Source of the DNA: Paraburkholderia podalyriae
Lineage (GTDB): Bacteria > Pseudomonadota > Gammaproteobacteria > Burkholderiales > Burkholderiaceae
Direction of reading: 5' to 3'
Assembly (NCBI RefSeq): GCF_014397785.1
Contig: NZ_VZQQ01000009.1
Coordinates: 124,001 to 188,000 of the forward strand
Length of the DNA stretch: 64,000 nucleotides
Part shown: one piece after another, positions 36,327-45,965 of the stretch
Numbering within the stretch: position 1 is the first letter of the stretch
Layout: every line of letters starts with the position of its first letter
The notes under the pieces: model-generated
Seen by the model: only the letters and a program-made list of their open reading frames with translations
The model's database searches: none
What the model was told of the DNA's origin: nothing
Translations under genes and position numbers: made by a program

Positions 36327-37323
36327 TCTCGCTTTGGTATGGGCCGCGATCCTCGCGTTCGCGGTGCTCGCCTACGTGCTGCTCGACGGCTTCGATCTCG
36401 GCGTCGGCATGCTGTTCGCGGTCGAGCATCGACGCGTCGATCGCGACGTGATGGTGAACTCGATCGCGCCGGTGTGGGACGGCAACGAGACGTGGCTGGT
36501 GCTCGGCGGCGGCGGTCTGTTCGCCGTTTTCCCGCTGGCTTATGGCGTGATTCTGCCGGCGCTCTATCCGCCGATCATCGCGATGCTGCTCGCGCTGGTG
36601 TTCCGCGGCGTCGCGTTCGAATTCCGCTTTCGCGCGATCGGCAAGGGTCGTGCGTGGTGGGACGCCGCGTTCTTCGGCGGCTCGGCGCTCGCCGCGCTGT
36701 GCCAGGGCCTCGTGCTCGGCGGACTGCTGCAAGGTATCGAGGTCGCCGGGTATTCGTATATGGGCGGCTGGTGGGACTGGCTGACCGGCTTCACGATTCT
36801 GTGCGGCCTCGCCGTGATGGCGGGTTACACGCTGCTCGGCTCGTGCTGGCTGGTCTGGCGCACCGAAGGGGAGTTGCACGAGCGCTGCCGGCGGCATGCA
36901 CGCACGATGGCCGTCACGGTGCTTGCGCTGATCGTGGTGGTCACCCTATGGACACCCATGCTGCAAAACTCCTTGTCCGCACGCTGGTTCCACTGGCCCG
37001 ACCTGCTGTTCACCGCGTGGGTGCCGGTGCTGGTCGTGCTGCTGGCGATCGGCTTTTTCCGCAGCCTGTCCGCGCGTCGTCACCTGCAGCCGCTGCTGTT
37101 TTCATATGGCATCTTCGTGCTGTGCTACGCGGGCCTGCTGATCAGTCTTTATCCGAACCTCGTGCCGCCGTCGATCTCGTTTCGCGCGGCGGCCGCGCCG
37201 CATTCAAGCCTCGCGTTCCTGCTGGTCGGCGCCGCAATCACGGTGCCGATGATCGTCGGCTATACCGTGTACGCGTACTCGGTATTCAAAGGAAAGATGC
37301 GCGCGGGCGAGGGGTATCACTGA
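36307..37323 (+). CDS. cioB: Cytochrome bd-type ubiquinol oxidase subunit II (CioB)
   Basis: The 338-residue membrane protein is typical of CydB/CioB: LLDGFDLGVGMLF near the N-terminus, APVWDGNETWLVLGGGGLFA, and FRGVAFEFRFRA. It pairs with CioA to form the oxidase. The ATG lies inside the 3' end of cioA, 20 bp before its stop, so translation is coupled. Confidence 0.94.
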   Translation: MTTATFDLALVWAAILAFAVLAYVLLDGFDLGVGMLFAVEHRRVDRDVMVNSIAPVWDGNETWLVLGGGGLFAVFPLAYGVILPALYPPIIAMLLALVFRGVAFEFRFRAIGKGRAWWDAAFFGGSALAALCQGLVLGGLLQGIEVAGYSYMGGWWDWLTGFTILCGLAVMAGYTLLGSCWLVWRTEGELHERCRRHARTMAVTVLALIVVVTLWTPMLQNSLSARWFHWPDLLFTAWVPVLVVLLAIGFFRSLSARRHLQPLLFSYGIFVLCYAGLLISLYPNLVPPSISFRAAAAPHSSLAFLLVGAAITVPMIVGYTVYAYSVFKGKMRAGEGYH

Positions 37324-37324
37324 C

Positions 37325-37432
37325 ATGTGGCGCCGCCTTGCGTGGTTCGCCGGGCTGTGGCTCGCCGGCGTCGCCGCGGTCGCGACGGTGGCCGGCGCGC
37401 TTAAGCTTCTGCTGCACGCGCTCACGCATTGA
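37325..37432 (+). CDS. DUF2474 small membrane protein of the oxidase operon (35 residues)
   Basis: The ATG at 37325 begins 1 bp after the cioB stop. The product is a single hydrophobic helix (RRLAWFAGLWLAGVAAVA, then GALKLLLHALTH). This matches the DUF2474 family, found directly after CioAB-type oxidases and comparable in size and place to CydX, the small subunit of E. coli cytochrome bd. A role in oxidase assembly or stability is inferred. Confidence 0.85.
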   Translation: MWRRLAWFAGLWLAGVAAVATVAGALKLLLHALTH

Positions 37433-37473
37433 GCGTGGCCGCGCGCGACTGCGGCGTCACTGCATCGGCGGCA

Positions 37474-38199
37474 CTACGGCAACGTATAGGCGACCACGGA
37501 GTCGCCCTGCTTCGTGCCGAGCGAGCCATGTCCGCCCGCTACCACCAGCACGTACTGCTTGCCGTTGCTGTCGGCATAGGTCATCGGCGTGGCCTGGCCG
37601 CCGGCCGGCAGCCGCGCTTGCCACAGTCGCGCGCCGGTGCGCACGTCATAGGCGCGCAGGTAGTAGTCGAGCGTGCCGGACAGGAACGCGACGCCGCCGC
37701 CGGTGGTCACCATGCCGCCGAGGCTCGGCACGACGAGCGGCATCGGGATCGGCAGCGGCGCGCTATCGCGGACCGTGCCGTTCTTGTGCTCCCAGACGAT
37801 ATGCCCCTGGCGCAGGTCGACGGCGGCCACGTAGCCCCACGGCGGCGCCTGACACGGAATGCCGAGCGGCGACAGGAACGCGTTCAGCTCGAAGCCGAAC
37901 GGCGTGCCGAGCGCGAGCTTGATGCCGCTCGTTTCGCTGCCCTTCTGTTCGCCGTTGTTCGATGCAATCTGTGCGCGCGGCACCAGCTTCGACGTGAACG
38001 CCATATAGCTAGGATTCACGATCAGCACCTGCCGCACCGGATCGACCGCGAACACTGACCACATGTTGACCGAATTGCGCACGTAGACCTGGCCCGGTGC
38101 GATCGGCTGCGTCGCATTCGGATTGCCGGCGTCCCCACGCCATTGTGGACAACAGAGCCACAGGTACCTGCCCATCCGTGCAGTCCGGCAAGCTGGCAT
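37474..38199 (-). pseudogene. Membrane-bound PQQ-dependent glucose/quinate dehydrogenase, C-terminal remnant
   Basis: About 220 residues match the end of the Gcd/quinate family quinoproteins: YVRNSVNMWSVFAVDP, GFELNAFLSPLGIPCQAPPWGYVAAVDL, VWEHKNGTVRD, GGVAFLSGTLDYYLRAYDV, and a final GGQATPM and VVAGGHGS. The rest, about 500 residues including the N-terminal membrane anchor and most propeller blades, is absent. Upstream bases in all frames show no continuation. The opening residues MPACRTARMGRYLW are unrelated to the family. An inactive fragment. Confidence 0.85.
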
Positions 38200-38293
38200 G
38201 CCGCGCCGCGACTGACAGCCCCTCCGGTTTCGGCGAAAAACTGCCGGAGATGCTCACCTGAAGATCGAACCACGGGGCGCAGTCGTCTTGTCA

Positions 38294-38458
38294 CTACTGC
38301 GACTTCACGTGCTTATGGCGATTCCGGCCGACGATGTCCCACTGCTTTCTCGCGCCCTGTTGCGCCGCCTTCCCATGATCATCGTGGGGCTCGGAGTCGG
38401 CCGCCTGACCAACTTTGGCGCCCCGCCTCAGGCGCCTGAACATTTCGACGAATCTCAT
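38294..38458 (-). CDS. 54-residue basic hypothetical protein with a perfect Shine-Dalgarno
   Basis: AAGGAGGTCGAA lies directly before the ATG, one of the best ribosome sites in the window. The product begins MRFVEMFRRLRRGAKVG and ends GRNRHKHVKSQ, with a mixed charged middle. It is strongly basic with one amphipathic helix. No family is recognised. It stands alone between the dehydrogenase remnant and the phosphonate operon. Confidence 0.6.
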   Translation of the reverse strand: MRFVEMFRRLRRGAKVGQAADSEPHDDHGKAAQQGARKQWDIVGRNRHKHVKSQ

Positions 38459-38731
38459 TTCGACCTCCTTGCGCGGTAACGACGCCGAAAAAAACAGTGT
38501 ACTCCGGTGGTGTGGCGAAGGACGTGACGCCGCTCACATCGCGGTGCGGGTTTATCCCGAGCGCAGACGGCTTGTCCATATCTGTGGCGGACTTCGCCAT
38601 TCTCCACGCGGGTCTCTGCACGTCCCGGACGAATGTGGCAAACGTTGGCGTCTTGACTGTTTTTGTTGCATTTCGTAAAGTGACTTCCAGGCACTGACGC
38701 AGTATCCGAATCGACCCACCAGGAGTCATCG

Positions 38732-39889
38732 ATGACCGGTTCCCCGTATGCCTCGCCGGCTTGTTCCGAAACTGGCGATCCACTGTTGCTGACCCCAGGC
38801 CCGCTCACCACTTCGCGCACCGTCAAGACCGCGATGGTTCACGATTGGGGTTCCCGGGACGCCAACTTCATCGAGATCAATCGCTCGGTGCTGGCGCGGC
38901 TCGCCGCGATCGCCAATGGCGTCAACGACTGGGTGACCGTGCCGATGCAAGGCTCGGGCACCTTCGCTGTCGAGGCGATGCTGACAACCTTCGTGCCGCC
39001 CGGCGGCGAAGTGCTGGTGCTGATCAACGGCGCCTATGGCAAGCGCGCCAAACGCATCCTCGAGATAGCCGGTCGCAAGACCGTCGTACACGAAACGGCT
39101 GAAGACACGCCGCCCGACCTCGCCCAGATCGAGAAGCTGCTGGCCGCCACGACGTCGATTACGCATGTGTTCGCGGTCCACTGCGAAACCACCGCGGGCA
39201 TCCTCAACCCGATCGCGCAGATAGGCGCGATCGCGGCCCGCTTCGGCAAGGGCTATCTCGTCGATTCAATGAGCGCATTCGGCGCATTGCCGATCGACGT
39301 GCAGACGATGCATATCGATGCCGTCGCCGCTTCATCGAACAAGTGCATCGAAGGCGTGCCGGGCCTTGGCTTCGTGATCTGCCGGCGCGAAGCGCTGGCC
39401 CGCTCCAAGGGCAACGCGACCACGCTCGTGCTCGATCTTCACGAGCAGTGGACCAACCTTGAAAAAACCAGCCAGTACCGCTTCACACCGCCCACCCACG
39501 TGATCGTTGCGTTCCATCAGGCGCTGGAGGAATTCGATGCCGAAGGCGGCGTCGCGGGACGCGGCGCGCGCTATCGCAACAACTGCCGGATTCTCGTTGA
39601 AGGCATGCGCGCGCTCGGCTTCAAGCCACTGTTGTCCGAGGCGCTGCAGGCTCCGATCATCGTGACCTTCCACATGCCCGAGGACCCGCGCTTCGAATTC
39701 CAGCGCTTTTACGACAGCCTGAAGGCGCGCGGCTATGTGATCTATCCGGGCAAGCTGACCGTCGCCGAGTCGTTTCGTATCGGCTGCATCGGCCGCCTCG
39801 ACGAGCGTGAAATGCGCGCCGCGCTCAGCGCGATCGGCGCCGTGCTCGATGAAATGGGCATGAGCCGTCCTGTCGCCAAAACGGCATGA
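38732..39889 (+). CDS. phnW: 2-aminoethylphosphonate--pyruvate transaminase
   Basis: The 385-residue PLP enzyme begins with the family segment LLTPGPLTTSRTVKTAM. It has GSGTFAVEAMLTTFVPP, the PLP-site Asp in VDSMSAFGALPID, and the lysine in SSNKCIEGVPGLGFV. It moves the amino group of 2-aminoethylphosphonate to pyruvate, giving phosphonoacetaldehyde and alanine. A GGAGTC ribosome site precedes the ATG. It is first in an operon with a damaged phnA and an intact phnY. Confidence 0.93.
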   Translation: MTGSPYASPACSETGDPLLLTPGPLTTSRTVKTAMVHDWGSRDANFIEINRSVLARLAAIANGVNDWVTVPMQGSGTFAVEAMLTTFVPPGGEVLVLINGAYGKRAKRILEIAGRKTVVHETAEDTPPDLAQIEKLLAATTSITHVFAVHCETTAGILNPIAQIGAIAARFGKGYLVDSMSAFGALPIDVQTMHIDAVAASSNKCIEGVPGLGFVICRREALARSKGNATTLVLDLHEQWTNLEKTSQYRFTPPTHVIVAFHQALEEFDAEGGVAGRGARYRNNCRILVEGMRALGFKPLLSEALQAPIIVTFHMPEDPRFEFQRFYDSLKARGYVIYPGKLTVAESFRIGCIGRLDEREMRAALSAIGAVLDEMGMSRPVAKTA

Positions 39890-39901
39890 AGGGAGGATCC
39901 G

Positions 39902-40624
39902 ATGAGTACTCCGCAAGATACCGAACTGAGCATCAACGGCCGCGATTATCGGTTTCCGTCGCTGCCGGTCGTCGTCATCTGCCTCGACGGTTCGGAGCCG
40001 GCCTATATCGACGAAGCGGCGAAGGCTGGCCACGCGCCCAATCTCGCGAAACTGTTGCGCACCGGCACGAGCCGCATCGCGCAATGCGTGATTCCGAGCT
40101 TTACCAACCCGAACAATCTGTCGATCGTGACGGGCAGGCCGCCGAAAGTGCACGGCATCGCGGGCAACTATTTCTACGATCGCACCAGCGGCGAAGAAGT
40201 CATGATGAACGACGCGCGTTTCCTTCGTGCGCCGACGATCTTCGCGGCGTTCCACGACGCTGGCGCCAAGGTCGCGGTGGTGACCGCGAAGGACAAGCTG
40301 CGCACGCTGCTCGCACGGCTACGCCAGACCGAGGGCATTCAACACGCGTTGACGAGCGCCGAGGCCTGCGAGCGCTTCGAGTTGCCGCCCGACCGGATCG
40401 GCGACGTGGTCGTGATCGGCACACGCGCCAAGGTATTCGGTACGAGCGCAGCGCGTCACGATCTGTCGGGTCTGACCGAGCCGCTGCGTTCGCATGGCGG
40501 CCTGTCGGAAGAAAATGTGCCGCTCATCGTCAACCGCAGAACCGCCTGGCCGGCAAACCGCGCGCTACGCAACTTCGACATTTTCGACGTCGCGTTGAAT
40601 CACGTTTTGCAGGCCGCCGCATAG
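39902..40624 (+). pseudogene. phnA: Phosphonoacetate hydrolase with in-frame internal deletion
   Basis: The open frame is 240 residues, while PhnA is about 410. The N-terminal part (PVVVICLDGSEPAYI with the first metal Asp, SFTNPNNLSIVTGRPP with the nucleophile Thr) is sound, as is the C-terminal part (GDVVVIGTRAKVFG, DLSGLTEPLRSHGG with a metal His). Between KDKLRTLL and ARLRQTEGIQHAL roughly 170 residues are missing, including the D-x3-H and Asp-His metal ligands. The protein cannot assemble the two-zinc site, so the last step from phosphonoacetate to acetate and phosphate is lost here. Confidence 0.85.
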
Positions 40625-40699
40625 CGCGCCGCTCACAGTCCGCGTGCCCCGCCAGGCGCGGGCGCGCGGGCCCCACCGGATCATTGGACGAGGTATTCG

Positions 40700-42148
40700 A
40701 TGAACGTAATGACCAAACCCGCCATCAGGCACGAATCGATGCGCATCGCCGGCCAGCACGTGAGCACCGACGAGCTGATCGAAGTCTTCAACCCGTACAC
40801 GAATGAAGTCGTGGGGACGGTGCCCGCAGGCCGTCCCGAGCACGTGCAGCAAGCGTTCGCGAAAGCGCACGCATTCAAGCCGCGGCTCACGCGCTTCGAG
40901 CGCCAGCGCATCCTGCAGCGCACGGCCGAGCTGCTGAGCGAGCGCAAGGAAGACTTCGCGCGCCTGATCATCGCGGAGTCGGGGCTGTGCTGGAAGGATG
41001 GACTTTATGAAGCAAGCCGTGCCTTCGACGTGTGGTCGTTTGCGGCGCAACTCACGTGCCTGGACGATGGCGAGATCTACGCCTGCGATATCAGTCCGAA
41101 CGGCAAGAACCGCAAGATTTTCACGACGCGGCTGCCGCTGCTCGGCGTGATCTCGGCGATCACGCCATTCAATCACCCGCTGAACATGGTGAGCCACAAG
41201 CTTGCGCCCGCGATCGCGACCAACAATCGCGTGGTGCTCAAGCCGACCGAGCTCACGCCGCTCACCGCGCTCGCGCTCGCCGACGTGCTCTATGAAGCGG
41301 GCCTGCCGCCGGAGATGCTGAGCGTCGTCACGGGCAATCCGCGCACGATGGGCGACGCGATGATCACCGATCCGCACGCCGATCTGATCACGTTCACGGG
41401 TTCGGTGCGAGTCGGCAAGTACATCGCGCAAAACGCCGGCTATCGCCGCACGGTGCTGGAACTCGGCGGCAACGATCCGCTCATCGTGATGGAGGATGCC
41501 GACCTCGACAAGGCCGCGCAGCTCGCGGTGACTGGCGCGACCAAAAATTCCGGGCAGCGCTGCACGGCGGTCAAGCGGATTCTGGTCGTGCAAAGCGTGG
41601 CAGATGCCTTCGTCGAGCGCGTACTCGTGCATGCGAAAAAACTCAAGTGCGGCGACCCCATGGATCCTTCCGTCGATGTGGGCACGGTCATCAACGAGGC
41701 GTCCGCGCAACTGTTCGAGCGCCGGGTCGCCGACGCGCAGGCTCGCGGTGCACGGGTGCTTTACGGTGCGCCGCGCCAGGGCGCGCTGTTCCATCCGACC
41801 GTCGTCGACCATGTGCCGTACGACTGCGAGCTCGTCCACGAGGAAACCTTCGGCCCGGTCATCCCGATCATCCGCGTGCCGGATGCGCTGGAGGAAGTCA
41901 TCCGCATTTCGAACTCGACAGACTATGGCTTGTCGTCGGGCGTCTGCACGAACCGGCTCGACTACGTCACGCGCTTCGTGAAGGAGCTCGAGGTCGGCAC
42001 CGTGAACGTCTGGGAAGTGCCCGGCTATCGCACGGAGATGTCGCCGTTCGGCGGCATCAAGAATTCAGGCAACGGTTACAAGGAGGGCATGGTCGAGGCA
42101 ATGAAGAGCTACACGAACGTACGGACCTGGTCGATGCCCTGGGAGTGA
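40700..42148 (+). CDS. phnY: Phosphonoacetaldehyde dehydrogenase
   Basis: The 482-residue aldehyde dehydrogenase superfamily protein has the NAD region [13 protein letters not shown] and [12 protein letters not shown], the general base Glu in [11 protein letters not shown], and the catalytic Cys in [12 protein letters not shown]. It belongs to the branch that oxidises phosphonoacetaldehyde to phosphonoacetate with NAD. Its position behind phnW and phnA supports this. It is intact although the downstream enzyme, PhnA, is truncated. Confidence 0.9.
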   Translation: MNVMTKPAIRHESMRIAGQHVSTDELIEVFNPYTNEVVGTVPAGRPEHVQQAFAKAHAFKPRLTRFERQRILQRTAELLSERKEDFARLIIAESGLCWKDGLYEASRAFDVWSFAAQLTCLDDGEIYACDISPNGKNRKIFTTRLPLLGVISAITPFNHPLNMVSHKLAPAIATNNRVVLKPTELTPLTALALADVLYEAGLPPEMLSVVTGNPRTMGDAMITDPHADLITFTGSVRVGKYIAQNAGYRRTVLELGGNDPLIVMEDADLDKAAQLAVTGATKNSGQRCTAVKRILVVQSVADAFVERVLVHAKKLKCGDPMDPSVDVGTVINEASAQLFERRVADAQARGARVLYGAPRQGALFHPTVVDHVPYDCELVHEETFGPVIPIIRVPDALEEVIRISNSTDYGLSSGVCTNRLDYVTRFVKELEVGTVNVWEVPGYRTEMSPFGGIKNSGNGYKEGMVEAMKSYTNVRTWSMPWE

Positions 42149-42225
42149 GCGGCCGCGCGGCCACCTGAATTGCCAATTGCATCCAGATCCAACGCAACGA
42201 AGGTGCCGTTTCGGGCGCGCGTTTC

Positions 42226-42648
42226 GTGGGCAGGCTCATCGATACGTTCATCGCGCGGCCTACGTTCCTCGTCGCGCTCGCATTCACCTTCGTGTACGGC
42301 TCGGCGGGACAGGTCAGCTTTTCGGCCGAAGGCGCCACGGAACTGCGCGCGCCGCACCAGTCGGTGATCGACAGTTTCCATCGGGCTCAGGCGCTGCTCG
42401 TGTCGGCCCGGCCGCAGACCGCGGCGCAGCTGCTCGATGATAAACAGGCGCTGCGACGTCTCGAACGTGCCGCACGGGACTCTCATCTCGACCGCCTGCG
42501 TGAAGGCAAGGCCGACAGCATCGCGTCGAGTTCTCTGCACCTCGATGTGCTGCGCGATCTCGTGCGAATCCAGTCACACATCTGCGCCCTCGCCTATCCG
42601 CTGCTCGAGCGCGAAGCAGCCAACGATGACGATGCACAGATGGCCTGA
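42226..42648 (+). pseudogene. Na/Pi cotransporter, C-terminal remnant
   Basis: From about residue 55 the frame matches the PhoU-like C-terminal end of Na+/phosphate symporters (NptA/YjbB type): RPQTAAQLLDDKQALRRLE, HLDRLREGKADSIASSSLHL and RDLVRIQSHICALAYPLL. The transporter domain is absent. The first 50 residues (IARPTFLVALAFTFVYGSAG) form one hydrophobic segment of unclear origin. A phosphate exporter or importer here would fit the phosphonate operon just upstream. Confidence 0.7.
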
Positions 42649-42710
42649 GGCAAACGCTACGATTATTGTTAGAAGCTGCCGCCTGGCGGTATTTGACTAC
42701 CCACTGGCGA

Positions 42711-42745
42711 AACGGCACCGGCAGCGATAGCCGGTGCCGTTTTTT
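42711..42745 (+). terminator. Strong intrinsic terminator
   Basis: AACGGCACCGGC and GCCGGTGCCGTT form a perfect 12-bp stem around a 7-base loop and run into TTTTT. It lies 62 bp after the transporter remnant and closes the phosphonate operon. Confidence 0.93.
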
Positions 42746-42947
42746 ATGCAGGACGACTCGCGTAGATCGCGCGAGGAATCGATTCCGATCCGCCGCGCCT
42801 GCGGCTCGAACGAATCACGCGTACCTTAACAAAATCTTACGATCTCAGTATTGCAAAATATTAATTCGAGGTCACGTAAATGACTTTTTTTACGGTTCAA
42901 ATTCGTCCCGCATTACCAAAATCCGTTGTCAAACAAAAGGACGAGAC

Positions 42948-44633
42948 ATGAAACCGATCACGAAATGGAAGCGTAAGCAAAGCGCAATGTGCGCAGCCGT
43001 CGCACTGCTCGCCGGGCTGTACTCGGCGGTCGCGACAGCCGGCGACGATCACGACCACGGTCGCGATCACGATCGCGATCGCGATCGCGCGTCGGTCAAG
43101 CATGTGCTGCTGATCAGCTTCGATGGCCTGCATGAGCAGGACGTCGCGCGTTGCATCGGCGCGAACACCTGCCCTAACCTCGCGCTGCTCGCGAAGTCAG
43201 GCACCACCTATACGAACGCGCACACGCCGGGACTGTCGGATTCGTTTCCGGGCCTCGCCGCGCTAGTGACCGGCGGCTCGCCGAAGTCCGCGGGCCTCTT
43301 TTACGACGTCTCCTACGACCGCACGCTCTATGCGCCGTCCGATAGCAATTGCACGGGTCCGACCGGCTGGAATGTCATCTTCGATGAAACGACGGGCATC
43401 GACGGCGAGAACGGCGGCGCGCTCACCCATCTCGACGGCGGCGGCGCATTCAATCCGCAGGCGATTCCGCATGCGCTCGTCAATGGTGTCTGCACGCCCG
43501 TCTATCCGCACAACTACCTGAAGACCAACACGGTCTTCGAAGTAATCAAGCGCAACGTTCACGGCGCGCGTACCGCGTGGGCCGACAAACACGCGTGGGG
43601 CTATGACTGGCTCAACGGACCGTCCGGCACGGGCGTCGACGATCTTGCCCGCACCGAAATAAATTCGATCGATCCGGCGACCAAAACGTATTACCTCGAC
43701 ACGTACACGCACACGGAAAAGTTCGACAACTACCACGTGCAATCTCTGATCCATGAAATCGATGGCAAGGATTCGACCGGTCAAATGAGCGCCGCGGTCC
43801 CGACCGTGTTCGGCGCGAACTTCCAGACGCTGAGCGTCGCGCAGAAAGCCACGGTCGCGAGCGGCGGCGGCTATCTGGATGCGAGCTTCACGCCGGGCCC
43901 GCAAGTAGCCGGCGCGATCGCGTATATCGACGACGCGTTGGGACGCATCGTGTCCGAACTGAAGCAACGCAATCTCTATTCGTCGACGGCGATCATCGTG
44001 ACCGCGAAGCATGGCCAGTCGCCGACCGATCATTCGAAGCTCGTGAAGAACGGCGATACGCTGACCAGACTGCTCGAAGCAAACAACTATCTGGATTCAG
44101 GCGGTAACTTTGGGCAGGCCGCTACCAAGAGCGGCAATCTCAACGATGGCACTGGACTCGTCGGCACCGGTCTCGTGCAGACCGACGACGTCGGTCTGAT
44201 CTGGCTGCGCGATCAAAGCCAGGTGTCCTCTGTCGTGAAGACACTGAAAGCCAATCTGAGTTGCAACGCGCCGGGCATTTGCGCGGACGGCCCGCAGGCG
44301 TACATCCTGTCTGGCCCGCAACTGGCGAACCGGTTCGGCGATCCGTCGCGCGGCCGCACGCCCGACATCATCGTTCAGCCGAACCCGGGCGTCATCTACA
44401 CGTCCAGCACGTCGAAGGACGAAGAGCATGGCGGCAATGCGCCCGACGACAGCCATCTCGGTCTCGTGACGTACGTGCCCCATACGCATCACGCCGGGCA
44501 GGTCAACGACGAGCGCGTGCTGACCACGCAGGTCGCGCCGACGATTTTGCGTCTGCTCGATCTGAAGCCTGAGCTGCTGCATTCGGTGTCGATTGAAGGT
44601 ACGCGTGCGCTGCCGGAGTTTGATCACGACTGA
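42948..44633 (+). CDS. Secreted alkaline-phosphatase-superfamily phosphodiesterase/nucleotide pyrophosphatase-like protein
   Basis: The 561-residue protein starts with a signal peptide (KRKQSAMCAAVALLAGLYSAV). An Asp/His/Arg-rich linker and the superfamily metal site HVLLISFDGLHEQDV follow. The expected nucleophile position is in SDSFPGLAALVTGG, with Ser where Thr is usual. Later ligands are in VTAKHGQSPTDHSK and HGGNAPDDSHLGLV. The usual S-D-H-G reads A-K-H-G, known in a subgroup. An AAGGAC ribosome site and an AT-rich region lie upstream, and strong terminators flank both ends, so it is a single-gene unit. Confidence 0.85.
   Translation: MKPITKWKRKQSAMCAAVALLAGLYSAVATAGDDHDHGRDHDRDRDRASVKHVLLISFDGLHEQDVARCIGANTCPNLALLAKSGTTYTNAHTPGLSDSFPGLAALVTGGSPKSAGLFYDVSYDRTLYAPSDSNCTGPTGWNVIFDETTGIDGENGGALTHLDGGGAFNPQAIPHALVNGVCTPVYPHNYLKTNTVFEVIKRNVHGARTAWADKHAWGYDWLNGPSGTGVDDLARTEINSIDPATKTYYLDTYTHTEKFDNYHVQSLIHEIDGKDSTGQMSAAVPTVFGANFQTLSVAQKATVASGGGYLDASFTPGPQVAGAIAYIDDALGRIVSELKQRNLYSSTAIIVTAKHGQSPTDHSKLVKNGDTLTRLLEANNYLDSGGNFGQAATKSGNLNDGTGLVGTGLVQTDDVGLIWLRDQSQVSSVVKTLKANLSCNAPGICADGPQAYILSGPQLANRFGDPSRGRTPDIIVQPNPGVIYTSSTSKDEEHGGNAPDDSHLGLVTYVPHTHHAGQVNDERVLTTQVAPTILRLLDLKPELLHSVSIEGTRALPEFDHD
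43062..43088. repeat. In-frame GCGATC hexamer repeat
   Basis: About four tandem GCGATC/ACGATC units encode the DHDRDRDR linker just after the signal peptide of the phosphodiesterase. Slippage would change the linker by two residues at a time without breaking the frame. Confidence 0.7.
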
Positions 44634-44668
44634 GCGTTGGTTTAGTCGACGTATTTGAGTAGTGAGTT

Positions 44669-44711
44669 GCGCCGCGATCAGTGTTGGAACGATCGCGGCG
44701 CAGCCGTTTTT
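44669..44711 (+). terminator. Strong intrinsic terminator
   Basis: GCGCCGCGATC and GATCGCGGCGC form a perfect 11-bp stem with an 11-base loop, followed by AGCCGTTTTT. It begins 36 bp after the phosphodiesterase stop codon. Confidence 0.88.
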
Positions 44712-44752
44712 GCGAGGTCTAGTCATGCGGACCACAGGCGCCTTCAAAAAAG

Positions 44753-44872
44753 GACCACGCCAACCGCAAGGCTGCCGAAGGCTACTGGGTCGTCCAGGTG
44801 TACCAGTCGGCGACGGCCACCTGCAATGGATCGAAGAGCGTGCTCGCGATGGTGTTCCGCCGCAATGAGTGA
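44753..44872 (+). pseudogene. C-terminal gene fragment, unidentified
   Basis: One frame gives KKDHANRKAAEGYWVVQVY, then QSATATCNGSKSVLAMVFRRNE and a stop. This looks like the natural end of a protein but has no start codon, ribosome site or upstream continuation. The family is not recognised. Confidence 0.35.
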
Positions 44873-45007
44873 GCTCGACGCACCACGCCCGTCCGCCGGC
44901 GCGCCAGGTCTCGCGCTGAGCGAGGGCGCCGTACCGATGCCGCTGGCTGGCGACATCAAGCGGCTCGCGCCGGGCTCGGGCATGCTGCGCTGGGCGCATC
45001 ACCCGCA

Positions 45008-45574
45008 TTGCTCGCGTCACGATCATCACCTGGTGCGGCCGTTCGGGCGACCGTTGTTCTCGGCTGCACCTGCGTCGCGCCCGGCACACCGCTCGGCAGT
45101 GCCGCGGCCTGCTCGGTCGGCTGGCAGCGTTGGTCGCTGGCACAGTGGATGGCTTTCCATCTGTTGCTGCTGGCGCCGACCTTGCTCCAACCGCTACTGC
45201 AGGTCAAGCGCTTCAAGATGTTCGCGCGCAGCTTGTTGGGGTTCGCGAGTGGCAGTTATCTGGTGAGCGGGCTTTTTTGTGTGAGCTATCTTGTTCCCGT
45301 TTGGCTCTTCAAGGCAGCGATCGTACTTGTGTTCTGCGCGATGCTCAAACTCCTGCTCGCATGGCGCAACCATCGCACGGCAGACCCGTGCAGCGACTGC
45401 CCTCTCGGCGTGTTCCCCACCTGTGAATGGAACTTGCCCCGGCTACTCGCCGCCAACGCGCACGACGAGTTACCAGGCCAAATCGGGATCACCACCATTC
45501 GCACGCATTCGCCCAATGCGCGCCTTGATCGTCCGATGGATCTGCCGACGTCCCACAATCGCTTATCTGGCTAA
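45008..45574 (+). pseudogene. Membrane protein remnant with CxxC tail, N-terminus missing
   Basis: The frame has three or more hydrophobic helices (MAFHLLLLAPTLLQPLL, LLGFASGSYLVSGLFCVSYL, VPVWLFKAAIVLVFCAML) followed by DPCSDCPLGVFPTCEWNLPRL, a cysteine cluster that looks functional. There is no plausible start: the region before it is in another frame and unrelated in character. It ends with an odd 40-residue tail after PRLLAANA. It is probably a truncated, possibly frameshifted membrane gene of unknown family. Confidence 0.45.
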
Positions 45575-45700
45575 TGCGGTCAACAGTTCGGCCATAGCGG
45601 TCGGCTGCCGATCGGGCAGCGTGCGGCGGCAGCAGGTCGCTTTGCTGACCTTCGCAACCCGGTGTCGAGGAATGTCAGCTAAGTCATGGATGGATGAGTC

Positions 45701-45892
45701 TTGCCGGCCATCAATACTTCGGACAGCGACGCCGCGGCGAGTACGCTCGCAACCGGTCTGCCGCGGGGCACGGTGCTCGCGAATCGCGCGGCGGCAAGCC
45801 ACGGCGCCTCAAGGCTCGTTGTCGCCGCCGATGGAACGGTGATCGCTTCATTGCCGCCGCGTAGCGCATTCGTGTTGGTGACGGCTGAGTGA
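45701..45892 (+). pseudogene. Glycoside-hydrolase-like C-terminal fragment
   Basis: The last 40 residues (RGTVLANRAAASHGASRLVV, then TVIASLPPRSAFVLV) resemble the C-terminal beta domain of GH13-type alpha-glucosidases. The catalytic barrel is absent. This is the third unrelated fragment in a 1.3-kb stretch. Confidence 0.4.
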
Positions 45893-45965
45893 ATCGTCAT
45901 CGCCGGCCTGGCCTCGTGCGCTTCTTCAATGTGGCGCAAGCCGGCTCGGCGAGCGGTCAACTCGT

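Noticed and set aside
40565..41839. 424-residue minus-strand open frame over phnY
   Set aside because: Antisense of a clear aldehyde dehydrogenase gene.
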